A DNA stretch of 28,365 bases from NCBI GenBank assembly GCA_964444735.1, contig CAYUIJ010000019.1, positions 1 through 28,365 of the forward strand, in the 5' to 3' direction. The notes under the pieces are model-generated. The model was given only the letters and a program-made list of their open reading frames with translations. It made no database searches and was not told the DNA's origin. Shown piece after piece: positions 1 to 8,002 of the stretch. Position 1 is the stretch's first letter; each line of letters starts with the position of its first letter. The stretch is from Phocaeicola_A sp964444735 (GTDB lineage Bacteria > Bacteroidota > Bacteroidia > Bacteroidales > Bacteroidaceae). Position numbers and translations under genes: made by a program.

Positions 1-410
1 TGGCTCCCACGGCCAAGAACCTGCAGGAGCAGCACGTCTATGTGTGCCAGTCGACAGAGGCTCTGGCCAGGATTGACGGGCAGACACCGTGCCGCTATGG
101 CGCGCCTACGATGCTCATCGTGGCTTTTGACAAGAACAACACGTTTACTTATCCGGGCCAAAAGTATGACTCTGGCATTGAGGATGCCTCTATTGTGACC
201 ACCCACATGATGCTCTGTGCGAAAAGTGTTGGTGTAGACAGCTGTTGGGTGAACTTCTTTGACCCCGACAGGATGGCCAAGGCGTTCGGATTGCCGGAGA
301 ACGAGGAGATTCTGACCTGCCTCGCCCTCGGCTATGCCGCAGAGGGAACGAAACCATTGGCCAATCACAGCAGCCGCAAGCCGATTGAAGAAACGGTGAC
401 ATACCTATGA
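1..410 (+). CDS. Nitroreductase family protein, C-terminal part (5' end outside window)
   Basis: The reading frame is open from the first bases of the window, so the start lies upstream; about 135 C-terminal residues are visible. The visible start, APTAKNLQEQ, is the usual flavin-binding region of small nitroreductases (SAPSAxNxQPW type). It is followed by a central GIEDASIVTTHMMLCAKSVGVDSCWV helix, which in this family packs against FMN and reads G.....T.HMMLAA...GLGSCWI, and a C-terminal LALGY strand. Such proteins are cytoplasmic FMN enzymes that reduce nitroaromatics, quinones or similar compounds with NAD(P)H; the substrate cannot be read from sequence. Its stop overlaps the next start (ATGA, 407-410), so the two genes are probably translationally coupled. 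Confidence 0.9.
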   Translation, partial: APTAKNLQEQHVYVCQSTEALARIDGQTPCRYGAPTMLIVAFDKNNTFTYPGQKYDSGIEDASIVTTHMMLCAKSVGVDSCWVNFFDPDRMAKAFGLPENEEILTCLALGYAAEGTKPLANHSSRKPIEETVTYL

Positions 411-796
411 TGGAGACTGAGGAAAAAGCCGTATGGCTGAAGCATAACAGCGGAAACTGCTGCCAGTCGGTGACTGAGGCTTTAATGGGGGATAACTTTC
501 CTGAGGGGATAACTCCCGAAGCACTCAACCGCCTGGCATCGGGCTTCCGCACAGGTATGGGTGGTATGGAAGCCACTTGTGGGGCATTGTGTGGAGCAGT
601 CATGGCGGCTGGTCTGAAGACTGGCGGCATTGAGGCTGGAAAGCTTGCCAGGCAAATGCACGAGAGGTTTACGGAACTTTCTGGGGCCAGTATCTGCAAG
701 GTGCTTAAAAGCCGTGGAGCAGACGGGAAGATTGTGTGCGAGTGTGATGACTGTGTTCGCCATGCTGTCCGGGCTTACAAGGAAATAATGAAGTGA
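407..796 (+). CDS. C_GCAxxG_C_C family redox-type protein
   Basis: A 129-residue protein with the cysteine pattern of the C_GCAxxG_C_C family (Pfam PF09719): an N-terminal NCCQSV segment, a central C58-G-A-L-C-G-A motif followed by a glycine-rich helix, and a C-terminal C111-E-C-D-D-C116 cluster. The family is described as putative redox-active or metal-binding and has no firmly assigned reaction. The start overlaps the upstream nitroreductase stop by four bases (ATGA); a second ATG follows immediately at 410 and could also be used. Coupling to a flavin reductase suggests electron transfer or thiol chemistry with the same partner, but that is inference from context only. No signal peptide or membrane segment is visible, so it should be cytoplasmic. 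Confidence 0.85.
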   Translation: MMETEEKAVWLKHNSGNCCQSVTEALMGDNFPEGITPEALNRLASGFRTGMGGMEATCGALCGAVMAAGLKTGGIEAGKLARQMHERFTELSGASICKVLKSRGADGKIVCECDDCVRHAVRAYKEIMK

Positions 797-1140
797 TGTC
801 ATGGTGATCTGACTGAAACGGGAATATGACCCCAATGGAGTCAACGGATGGCCTGCGGTGGAAAATATGACCACGCGTTATTAAAAAGCCTGACTTGCCT
901 GTTGATATAGGAGTCAAGGACCATCACGCCATCGGCAGCGGTAAGGAAGATGTTCCATGTTGACACCAAGGAAGACTATGAACGGCATGCTTTGGGCTGT
1001 GGAGATGAGCCGGAAGGATCTCAGGCATTCCAAGCAAACCGTCAGTCGGCGGTCACATTGCTCTTCGCTTTCCGCGATCTGTAAAAACATGCCTTTGTGC
1101 TGAAAGACTGCATGGAACAGGCATTAAACGAGAAAAGCCA
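797..1140 (+). other. Intergenic stretch, no gene recognised
   Basis: The 344 bases between the C_GCAxxG gene and the thioesterase hold only short frames interrupted by stops. A run near 930-1080 reads as a plausible protein tail in one frame, but I recognise no family. It may be a decayed gene or simple spacer. No consensus TAnnTTTG element was found here, so the source of transcription for the thioesterase is unclear. Confidence 0.4.
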
Positions 1141-1512
1141 ATGATTGAAGCAGGACTGAGACATACAAGCGACTTGGTAGTTACGAACGAGATGACAGCC
1201 TTGGCCATCGGTTCTGGCGATATGCCCGTACTGGCCACGCCAGCCATGCTGGCACTGATGGAGAATGCCGCCATGATGGCGGTGAAGGATGCATTGGCGG
1301 AGGGCCAGACCACTGTGGGTGGTTATATAGAGTCTTCGCATCTGAATCCGGCAAAAGTCGGTGATACAGTGGAAGCCATTGCCGATGTGACGAAAGTAGA
1401 TGGAAAGAAGATTTATTTCCATGTGGCTGTCTATTGTGGCGATACTCTTCTTGGCGAGGGCAGACACTTGCGCTTTGTAGTAGAACGAAAGAAATTTATG
1501 ACGAGACTATAA
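1141..1512 (+). CDS. Hotdog-fold thioesterase, FlK (fluoroacetyl-CoA thioesterase)-like
   Basis: A 123-residue single-domain hotdog protein, probably cytoplasmic and hydrolysing an acyl-CoA. The motif TPAMLALMENAA (residues 33-44), followed by SSHLNPAKVGD around residue 65, resembles the FlK-type thioesterases. The three catalytic positions described for FlK (Thr42, Glu50, His76) have exact counterparts in spacing: Thr33, Glu41 (+8) and His67 (+26). A Thr/Glu/His set of this kind is shared by many FlK homologues that do not act on fluoroacetyl-CoA, so the physiological substrate is unknown. The ATG at 1141 was chosen because the frame just upstream has no family-like sequence. It is separated from the preceding gene by 344 bases and followed by a short inverted repeat. 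Confidence 0.85.
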   Translation: MIEAGLRHTSDLVVTNEMTALAIGSGDMPVLATPAMLALMENAAMMAVKDALAEGQTTVGGYIESSHLNPAKVGDTVEAIADVTKVDGKKIYFHVAVYCGDTLLGEGRHLRFVVERKKFMTRL

Positions 1513-1527
1513 GCTTGCCGAAAATTT

Positions 1528-1548
1528 ATAGTCGCCATGAACGACTAT
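1528..1548 (+). terminator. Possible weak hairpin terminator after the thioesterase gene
   Basis: A perfect 7-base inverted repeat, ATAGTCG (1528-1534) and CGACTAT (1542-1548), with a 7-base loop lies 15 bases after the thioesterase stop. The stem is short and AT-rich and there is no clear T run after it, so termination is only a possibility. Confidence 0.3.
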
Positions 1549-1892
1549 TCCCGTTTGGGTATGGTGAACCGGCATCGGCATAGAGACCTGCTGAAGCCAG
1601 ACGGACAATGTATAGGCAGCGGCTATTGTTATTCCGGCTGTGTGTCGGACAGGACAGTTCCCGGGGTGGATACGGCTTTGACCGTCAGAAGTGGCATATA
1701 CCCGATACGCTCCGTACCTCGGATTATCGCGGGTATCTGTATGGTGACTGCTTACACGATGATTTCAGGTGAGTTTCATTAATCTGACTGGCCTGATTTA
1801 TTGTATATGTCTGTCATATTATCGTTTCGGAAGTTATGCCACTAAAATACTTTTTTAAGAAATCCCCCGTCAAACGTTTCAACTGATTGTTG
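1549..1892 (+). other. Intergenic stretch upstream of mutS, no gene recognised
   Basis: This stretch holds an 81-codon open frame (1537-1782) without recognisable features, starting inside the loop of the inverted repeat at 1528-1548. A different frame between about 1660 and 1770 reads in places like protein, but stops interrupt it. I consider the stretch non-coding or decayed. The final part, from about 1800, becomes AT-rich and leads into the mutS promoter. Confidence 0.4.
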
Positions 1893-1900
1893 TATCTTTG
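1893..1900 (+). promoter_or_regulatory. Predicted -7 promoter element of mutS
   Basis: TATCTTTG is an exact match to the Bacteroidetes primary-sigma -7 consensus TAnnTTTG and lies 44 bases before the mutS start. A good -33 TTTG is not visible at the expected 19-21 base distance, which lowers confidence. Transcription would begin near 1907. Confidence 0.5.
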
Positions 1901-1944
1901 TCTTATAATTACGGATGTACACTTTATAAACTTGAGAATAGGTT

Positions 1945-4557
1945 ATGGCGAACGATGTGGTTCTTACTCCCATGATGAAGCAGTATTTTGAATTTAAGGA
2001 TCAGCATCCCGATGCCGTACTGCTTTTCCGGTGCGGTGACTTCTATGAAACCTACTCGGACGATGCTGTCGCGGCATCGGAAATTTTGGGAATTACTTTG
2101 ACAAAAAGAGCCAACGGACAGGCAAAAACCGTAGAGATGGCAGGATTTCCGCACCATGCACTCGATACATATCTGCCCAAACTGGTAAGGGCCGGGAAGA
2201 GAGTGGCCATCTGCGACCAGCTTGAAGACCCCAGACTGACCAGGAAACTCGTAAAAAGAGGCATCACCGAACTTGTCACTCCCGGAGTATCCATCAATGA
2301 CAATGTACTTAATCATAAAGAAAACAACTTCCTGGCTGCCGTACACTTCGGAAAGTCGGCTTGTGGAGTGGCTTTCCTTGACATATCTACCGGAGAATTC
2401 CTAACGGCCGAAGGACCTGCCGACCATATCGATAAACTGCTGAACAACTTTGCACCTAAAGAAATACTTTTCGAACGTGGCAAACGTGGCATGTTTGAGG
2501 GGAACTTCGGGATGAAGAGCGCTGTCTTTGAGCTTGATGACTGGGTGTTTACCGAACAGACCGCCACGCAGAAGCTTCTGCGGCATTTTGAGACTAAAAA
2601 CTTGAAAGGATTCGGGGTGGATCACCTGAAGAACGGAATTATCGCATCAGGAGCCATTCTGGTATATCTGGAAATGACACAGCATACACAAATAGGGCAT
2701 ATCACCTCGCTGACACGCATTGAAGAAGAACGTTACGTGCGGCTCGACAAGTTTACCATACGGAGTCTGGAACTAATCAGTAGCATGAACGAGGATGGGG
2801 CAAGCCTGATTGATGTCATGGACCATACCATATCGCCTATGGGAGCCCGCCTGTTGAAACGATGGATGGTGTTTCCACTCACCAGTGAGGCGCAGATCAG
2901 CGAACGGCTTGACATAGTGGAATATTTCTTCCGGGAACCGGAATTCAAACAACAGATAGAAGAACAGCTACACCTGATGGGTGACATGGAACGCATCATA
3001 TCAAAAGTGGCCGTAGGACGCGTAAACCCCCGCGAACTGGTGCAGCTGAAAACGGCTCTTCAGGCTATAGAACCCATCAAAAAAGCCTGTATGAAAGCCA
3101 AAAACAACAGTCTGCGCTATATGGGCGAACAGCTAAACGAGTGTGAGGTGATGCGCAACCGCATTGCACGTGAAATAAAAGACGACCCTCCAGTGCTACT
3201 CAACAAAGGGGGAGTAATTGCCGATGGAGTAAATGCCGGACTTGACGAACTGCGCCGCATTGCTTTCTCGGGCAAAGACTACCTGTTGCAGATACAACGG
3301 CGCGAAAGCGAAAAAACAGGCATCCCAAGTCTCAAAATCGGTTACAACAATATTTTCGGATACTATATCGAAGTGCGGAATGCGCACAAAGACAAGGTTC
3401 CCGCTGAATGGATACGCAAACAGACACTGGCCAACACCGAACGGTATATCACGCAGGAACTGAAAGAATATGAGGAGAAGATACTGGGAGCCGAAGACAA
3501 GATTCTCATAATGGAAAACAAGCTTTATGCCGATCTTGTGGCGGCACTTACCGAATACATCCCTACCATTCAGGTCAACGCTAACCAGATAGCACGGCTC
3601 GACTGCCTGCTCTCTTTTGCCAGCATTGCTACAGCCAACCGGTACGTGCGGCCTGTCATAGACAACAGCAACGTGATTGACATCCGGCAAGGGCGGCATC
3701 CCGTAATAGAACGGCAGATGCCGATGGGAGAGAACTATATTGCCAATGATGTGATGATAGACTCAGACTCCCAGCAGATTATCATCATCACGGGTCCGAA
3801 CATGGCCGGAAAGTCGGCATTGTTACGCCAGACGGCCCTTATCACCATCATGGCACAGATAGGAAGCTTCGTACCCGCTGACAGCGCGCGTATCGGGATG
3901 GTGGATAAGGTGTTCACTCGCGTTGGAGCCAGCGACAACATCTCGGCGGGGGAGTCTACTTTCATGGTGGAGATGAACGAAGCCGCCAACATACTGAACA
4001 ATCTCTCACCGCGAAGTCTCGTACTCTTTGACGAATTGGGAAGAGGCACATCGACCTACGACGGCATATCCATAGCATGGGCCATTGTGGAGTATATCCA
4101 CGAGCATCCCAAAGCGCATGCACGCACGCTCTTTGCCACGCACTATCATGAGCTGAACGAGATGGAGAAGAATTTCCCGCGCATCAAGAACTACAATGTA
4201 TCGGTCAAGGAAATAGAAAATAAAGTAGTGTTTCTTCGCAAGCTCGAAAGGGGAGGAAGCGAACATTCTTTCGGTATTCATGTGGCCAAGATGGCCGGTA
4301 TGCCTCGCAACATTGTAGCACGGGCCGGCAAAATTCTGAAACAGCTGGAAAGCGAAAAACAGAACAGGAGGGCAGGACGCGTTGAAACACTTCGTGAAAC
4401 CGGAAAGAGCAGTGTCCAGCTCAGCTTTTTCCAGCTTGATGATCCCGTGCTGAGCCAGATACGCGATGAGATTCTACACCTTGATGTAAACAACCTTACG
4501 CCCATTGAGGCTCTGAACAAGCTCAACGATATAAAGAAAATTCTTAAAGGGAAATAG
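1945..4557 (+). CDS. mutS: DNA mismatch repair protein MutS
   Basis: An 870-residue MutS of normal MutS1 length. It binds mismatches and small loops in DNA as a dimer and recruits MutL. The mismatch-reading Phe-x-Glu motif is at F33-Y-E35 within CGDFYETY. The ATPase domain has Walker A GPNMAGKSA (617-625, Lys623), a Walker B with D696-E697 in LVLFDELGRGTST, and the ATHYHEL switch motif. The Ala within Walker A (usually GPNMGGKST) is, as far as I recall, common in Bacteroidetes. Near the C-terminus QLSFF (825-829) fits a beta-clamp-binding motif. The ATG at 1945 gives the canonical short N-terminus before TPMMKQY. It appears to be transcribed alone from the element at 1893. It is relevant to the rest of the window because loss of MutS activity would raise slippage in the G tracts further downstream. 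Confidence 0.98.
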   Translation: MANDVVLTPMMKQYFEFKDQHPDAVLLFRCGDFYETYSDDAVAASEILGITLTKRANGQAKTVEMAGFPHHALDTYLPKLVRAGKRVAICDQLEDPRLTRKLVKRGITELVTPGVSINDNVLNHKENNFLAAVHFGKSACGVAFLDISTGEFLTAEGPADHIDKLLNNFAPKEILFERGKRGMFEGNFGMKSAVFELDDWVFTEQTATQKLLRHFETKNLKGFGVDHLKNGIIASGAILVYLEMTQHTQIGHITSLTRIEEERYVRLDKFTIRSLELISSMNEDGASLIDVMDHTISPMGARLLKRWMVFPLTSEAQISERLDIVEYFFREPEFKQQIEEQLHLMGDMERIISKVAVGRVNPRELVQLKTALQAIEPIKKACMKAKNNSLRYMGEQLNECEVMRNRIAREIKDDPPVLLNKGGVIADGVNAGLDELRRIAFSGKDYLLQIQRRESEKTGIPSLKIGYNNIFGYYIEVRNAHKDKVPAEWIRKQTLANTERYITQELKEYEEKILGAEDKILIMENKLYADLVAALTEYIPTIQVNANQIARLDCLLSFASIATANRYVRPVIDNSNVIDIRQGRHPVIERQMPMGENYIANDVMIDSDSQQIIIITGPNMAGKSALLRQTALITIMAQIGSFVPADSARIGMVDKVFTRVGASDNISAGESTFMVEMNEAANILNNLSPRSLVLFDELGRGTSTYDGISIAWAIVEYIHEHPKAHARTLFATHYHELNEMEKNFPRIKNYNVSVKEIENKVVFLRKLERGGSEHSFGIHVAKMAGMPRNIVARAGKILKQLESEKQNRRAGRVETLRETGKSSVQLSFFQLDDPVLSQIRDEILHLDVNNLTPIEALNKLNDIKKILKGK

Positions 4558-4836
4558 GAGAGGAAAAACCTCGTCTGCTGAGGGCCGACTGCCTGCACGG
4601 AGGGTATTTAAGTAGCCAATATCCCGCTGATTTGTTATCGGTTGTTTTTTGCCTTTCAGAATACTTTTTCCGTGATTTTTCTGTGCCTGAGGCATCTGAA
4701 GCCAATGGGATGGGAAAAGATGAGGATGACGTGATCCCCGCGTCAATCACCCGGCAGGGCTTATTGCGATGTCCGGCTTTCTTGTTTTCAATCATGACAC
4801 TCAGGCTGTTGCGACAAAAAAACTAAACACAAAAAG
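4558..4836 (+). other. Intergenic stretch after mutS, no gene recognised
   Basis: This holds only short frames without recognisable motifs. No convincing rho-independent terminator for mutS is visible; the only small hairpin, near 4568-4582, has a four-base stem. Confidence 0.4.
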
Positions 4837-4880
4837 AAAGGGGATGAATCAAAAAACTTGGTTTTGACACACCCCCTTTT
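4837..4880 (-). terminator. Intrinsic terminator of the Fe-S scaffold/GGGtGRT operon
   Basis: On the minus strand an AAAAGGGG arm pairs with CCCCTTT (plus coordinates 4872-4880 with 4837-4843). An inner TCAAAA/TTTTGA stem reinforces it, and a U-rich stretch (TTTCTTTTTG) follows. It begins about 22 bases after the GGGtGRT stop codon, as expected for the end of that minus-strand operon. Confidence 0.8.
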
Positions 4881-4901
4881 GTTATATTGAATAAGTATAG
4901 A

Positions 4902-5912
4902 TTACTTGTTCAAAGCTGTGGCAACATCAACAGCGCATGCTACAGAGCAACCTACCATCGGGTTGTTGCCGATTCCTAAGAATCCCATCATTTCCACATG
5001 GGCAGGAACTGATGAAGAACCGGCGAACTGAGCGTCTGAGTGCATACGGCCCATCGTATCGGTCATACCGTATGAAGCCGGTCCGGCAGCCATGTTGTCC
5101 GGGTGGAGAGTACGGCCCGTACCACCACCTGAAGCTACCGAGAAGTATGGCTTGCCAGCGAGGACACGCTCTTTCTTGTAAGTACCAGCAACCGGGTGTT
5201 GGAAACGGGTAGGGTTAGTAGAGTTGCCTGTGATAGATACGTCTACATTTTCTTTCCACATGATTGCTACACCTTCGCGAACGTCATCGGCGCCGTAGCA
5301 TTTTACTTTAGCACGAGGACCGTTAGAGTAGGCTGTTTCACGTACTGTTCTCAATTCGCCAGTATAATAGTCGAACTGAGTCTGGACATATGTAAATCCG
5401 TTGATACGGGAAATGATCTGAGCCGCGTCTTTACCAAGGCCGTTCAGGATACAGCGCAAAGGCTCTTTACGTACCTTGTCGGCTTTTGCAGCGATTTTGA
5501 TGGCGCCTTCAGCAGCAGCGAATGACTCGTGACCTGCAAGGAATGCAAAACATTTTGTTTCTTCGCGGAGCAACATGGCTGCAAGGTTTCCGTGTCCAAG
5601 ACCTACTTTACGGTCATCGGCGACAGAACCCGGTATACAGAATGACTGCAAGCCTATGCCGATTGCCTCGGCAGCTTCAGCTGCGTTTTTACAACCTTTC
5701 TTAATAGCGATGGCACAACCTGTTACATACGCCCATTTGGCGTTTTCAAAGCAGATAGGCTGAGTCTCTTCACAAGTTTTATAAGGATCAAGACCATATT
5801 GATCGCAGATAGCATTAGCTTCTTCGATGTCTTTGATACCGTTTGCGTTCAAAGCAGCAAGAATCTGTTTGATACGACGGTCCTGGCTTTCAAATTTCAC
5901 TTCTCTAATCAT
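4902..5912 (-). CDS. GGGtGRT family protein
   Basis: A 336-residue protein carrying the signature for which the family is named: GGGTGRT in the segment SVASGGGTGRTLHPDN (Pfam PF14057, GGGtGRT protein). It is rich in conserved-looking cysteines, including CDQYG, YKTCEETQPIC, VTGCAIAIKKGC, SFCIPG, TKCFAF, KCYGADD and a C-terminal GCSVACAVD. The family is widespread in anaerobes and has no established reaction. Its regular pairing with an Fe-S scaffold gene, seen here with an 18-base gap, suggests a cofactor-related or Fe-S protein role. No signal peptide or membrane helix is present, so it is cytoplasmic. The ATG at 5912 is preceded at 8-base spacing by a very strong AAGGAGG (5921-5927 on the plus strand as CCTCCTT), suggesting high translation. 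Confidence 0.92.
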   Translation of the reverse strand: MIREVKFESQDRRIKQILAALNANGIKDIEEANAICDQYGLDPYKTCEETQPICFENAKWAYVTGCAIAIKKGCKNAAEAAEAIGIGLQSFCIPGSVADDRKVGLGHGNLAAMLLREETKCFAFLAGHESFAAAEGAIKIAAKADKVRKEPLRCILNGLGKDAAQIISRINGFTYVQTQFDYYTGELRTVRETAYSNGPRAKVKCYGADDVREGVAIMWKENVDVSITGNSTNPTRFQHPVAGTYKKERVLAGKPYFSVASGGGTGRTLHPDNMAAGPASYGMTDTMGRMHSDAQFAGSSSVPAHVEMMGFLGIGNNPMVGCSVACAVDVATALNK

Positions 5913-5930
5913 TGTCTTTTCCTCCTTATA

Positions 5931-6632
5931 TTATTCCTGACGTGGGTCAATATGTTTAACTGCGCCTTGTTCTGTCGTAAAGCGTCCGTAAGTACCGGTT
6001 ACTTTCTTTAATGCTTCGTTGGCATCGGTTCCTTTCTTGATCTCGTCCATAAATTTGCCAAGGTGAACAAACTCATAACCGCAGATCTCATCGTTTTCGT
6101 CCAATGCAATAGTTTTGATATAGCCTTCAGCCATTTCAAGGTAACGGGAACCTTTTGCCAAGGTTCCGTATAATGTTCCTACCTGACTACGAAGGCCTTT
6201 ACCTAAATCTTCAAGTCCTGCACCGATCATCAGACCGCCTTCTGAGAAAGCGGATTGTGTACGTCCGTATACGATTTGAAGAAACAGTTCTCTCATTGCC
6301 GTATTGATTGCATCGCATACCAGGTCAGTATTCAATGCTTCCAGAATGGTTTTTCCGGGAAGAATTTCTGAAGCCATAGCCGCAGAGTGAGTCATACCGG
6401 AACAACCGATAGTCTCAACCAAGGCTTCTTGGATAATACCGTTCTTAACGTTAAGAGTCAGCTTACAGGCACCTTGCTGAGGAGCACACCAGCCGATGCC
6501 ATGTGTCAAACCAGAGATATCAACGATTTCTTTTGCCTTTACCCATTTTCCTTCTTCAGGAATTGGAGCAGGTCCATGATTAGGACCTTTCTTCACAACA
6601 CACATGTGTTCTACTTCGTGTGAATAAGTCAT
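5931..6632 (-). CDS. NifU/IscU-like iron-sulfur cluster assembly scaffold protein
   Basis: A 233-residue protein starting MTYSHEVEHMC. Its middle resembles the NifU_N/IscU scaffold fold: CAPQQGACKLTLNVKNGIIQEALVETIGCSGMTHSAAMASEIL, in which Cys residues and the GCSG turn sit where IscU-type proteins bind a nascent [2Fe-2S] cluster. It is larger than classic IscU (about 130 residues), with extra N- and C-terminal segments, as in the scaffold-annotated proteins that accompany GGGtGRT genes. The frame is open up to 6746, but the family-like sequence starts at the ATG at 6632, and the predicted promoter and leader lie inside the upstream extension. It is the first gene of a two-gene minus-strand operon. 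No cysteine desulfurase is next to it, so the sulfur donor must be encoded elsewhere. Confidence 0.88.
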   Translation of the reverse strand: MTYSHEVEHMCVVKKGPNHGPAPIPEEGKWVKAKEIVDISGLTHGIGWCAPQQGACKLTLNVKNGIIQEALVETIGCSGMTHSAAMASEILPGKTILEALNTDLVCDAINTAMRELFLQIVYGRTQSAFSEGGLMIGAGLEDLGKGLRSQVGTLYGTLAKGSRYLEMAEGYIKTIALDENDEICGYEFVHLGKFMDEIKKGTDANEALKKVTGTYGRFTTEQGAVKHIDPRQE

Positions 6633-6684
6633 ATTATTGCGTTTTTTGTAAAATGAATTTTGCAACCCTTGATTAATAATCGGC

Positions 6685-6703
6685 AGAGATATTCTATATC
6701 TCT
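6685..6703 (-). repeat. Perfect inverted repeat in the leader of the Fe-S scaffold operon
   Basis: AGAGATAT-TCT-ATATCTCT: two perfect 8-base arms around a 3-base centre. It begins about 6 bases downstream of the predicted transcription start (about 6709 on the minus strand). It could be a 5' RNA hairpin or a DNA operator for a dimeric regulator; sequence alone does not decide. Confidence 0.7.
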
Positions 6704-6715
6704 TCGTTTTGCCGG

Positions 6716-6746
6716 CAAAATTACGCTTTATATTCATGTTCTGCAA
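6716..6746 (-). promoter_or_regulatory. Promoter of the Fe-S scaffold/GGGtGRT operon
   Basis: On the minus strand a -33-like TTG (plus 6744-6746) is followed after 20 bases by TAATTTTG (plus 6716-6723), which matches the Bacteroidetes -7 consensus TAnnTTTG. This gives a start near 6709 and a leader of about 77 bases before the ATG at 6632. Confidence 0.65.
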
Positions 6747-6927
6747 TAATTGAGACTCTTGTTTTTACTATTTTTATCATATTGCCGGTATTTTCCGGAC
6801 TTTTTTGAGCATTCCTTTTTTCTTTTTTGTGATTGTAGCCAGTCTTTTAGATAGGAATTTTCTTTTTTTACATTGTTTAAATAATATTGATTTTTAAAGA
6901 TAAGGAGTAAGTCTTGATTGGAACTAT

Positions 6928-6935
6928 TAATTTTG
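6928..6935 (+). promoter_or_regulatory. Predicted -7 promoter element of the SBF-family transporter
   Basis: TAATTTTG matches TAnnTTTG and lies 50 bases before the transporter ATG. No good -33 element is seen at the usual spacing. With the minus-strand promoter at 6716-6746 it makes the 353-base gap 6633-6985 a divergent control region; I see no gene in that gap. Confidence 0.45.
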
Positions 6936-6985
6936 CGGTATTAAATAACAAGATGGTTCAATAACACCTGTAAATTGAATAAGGC

Positions 6986-8002
6986 ATGCTAAAGTTTTTG
7001 AAGAATTGGACTCTTCCGGTAGCTATGCTTGTAGGAGTGTCCGTTTATTTTATGTTTGCCAGATTCTCATTTCTGGCTTCTTTGAAACCAGCTGTATTCA
7101 CATCAGTCGAAATATTGACTCCCGCTCTTATTTTTGCACAGTTATTGTTAACATTCTGTAAAATAGACCCGCATGATTTGAAGCCTGCTTGGTGGCATCT
7201 TTGGTTGTTGGCATTTCAGCTGGTCTCATGTCTTATAATTGCCGGTATTTTGTTGTTGGGTGGTATGAGTGAGGTTTATAGGGAAGTTCTTGAAGGAGCG
7301 ATGGTTTGCCTGATTTGTCCTACAGCCACGGCGGCAGCCGTGATAACGGGTAAGTTAGGAGGAAATGCGGCAAGTCTTACAACCTATACATTGGCATCTA
7401 ATCTTTTGGCGGCGATAGTTGTCCCTTTATTGTTTCCTTTGGTTGAACCTCATGCAGACATGTCGTTTTTTGCTGCGTTCTTGAGAATATTTGGTAAAGT
7501 TTTTCCTTTATTATTGTGTCCCTTTATTGTGGCTATGTTATTATGTCGGTTGTTTCCTGCCGTACACTATTGGCTGGCTCATTTTAGCAATGCTGCATTT
7601 TATATGTGGGGAATTGCCTTGGCTATCGTATGCGGACAGACAATTCGATCTATTGTAAATAGTGATGCGCCGGAATATGTGCAATGTCTGGTTGCAGCAG
7701 GGGCATTAGTGACTTGTGTGTCGCAGTTCTTTTTAGGAAGGCATATAGGGACGCGGTATGGCGAGCGAGTCAGTGGTGGACAGGCATTGGGACAGAAAAA
7801 TACGGTTTTGGCTATTTGGATGGCATATACATATTTAAATCCTTTGTCGTCTGTCGCTCCTGGTACGTATGTATTGTGGCAAAACATCATTAACAGTCAT
7901 CAGTTGTGGAAAAAGCGTAAGAAAAAGGATAAAACGACAAGGGCGGTACGTGAGTCCTTAATAAGCTTAAAAACGAAGCCGGCTGGCTTGCATGCTCAAT
8001 AG
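6986..8002 (+). CDS. Bile acid:sodium symporter (SBF/BASS) family transporter
   Basis: A 338-residue, strongly hydrophobic protein with about nine or ten predicted membrane segments, the size of bacterial BASS-fold transporters. Family-like features are the ICPTATAAAVITGKLGGNAAS segment (about residues 111-131, crossing-helix type, N-x-x-G small-residue rich) and a later GQALGQKNTVLAIWMA segment, resembling the conserved second half with its E/QxG..N pattern. It should sit in the inner membrane and move an organic anion with sodium; the substrate cannot be assigned and need not be a bile acid. The C-terminus ends in a very basic cytoplasmic tail (KKRKKKDK). It stands alone between a divergent operon and a non-coding block. 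Confidence 0.82.
   Translation: MLKFLKNWTLPVAMLVGVSVYFMFARFSFLASLKPAVFTSVEILTPALIFAQLLLTFCKIDPHDLKPAWWHLWLLAFQLVSCLIIAGILLLGGMSEVYREVLEGAMVCLICPTATAAAVITGKLGGNAASLTTYTLASNLLAAIVVPLLFPLVEPHADMSFFAAFLRIFGKVFPLLLCPFIVAMLLCRLFPAVHYWLAHFSNAAFYMWGIALAIVCGQTIRSIVNSDAPEYVQCLVAAGALVTCVSQFFLGRHIGTRYGERVSGGQALGQKNTVLAIWMAYTYLNPLSSVAPGTYVLWQNIINSHQLWKKRKKKDKTTRAVRESLISLKTKPAGLHAQ

Noticed and set aside
930..1080. Possible remnant of an Ntn-hydrolase-like gene upstream of the thioesterase
   Set aside because: One short AIGSGKE-like match in a frame broken by stops is too little to support a pseudogene call.
1537..1782. 81-codon open frame between the thioesterase and mutS
   Set aside because: No recognisable domain, no promoter or SD, starts inside an inverted-repeat loop and has odd composition; treated as non-coding.
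6633..6746. 38-residue N-terminal extension of the Fe-S scaffold protein
   Set aside because: It overlaps the predicted promoter, transcription start and leader inverted repeat, and is not family-like.
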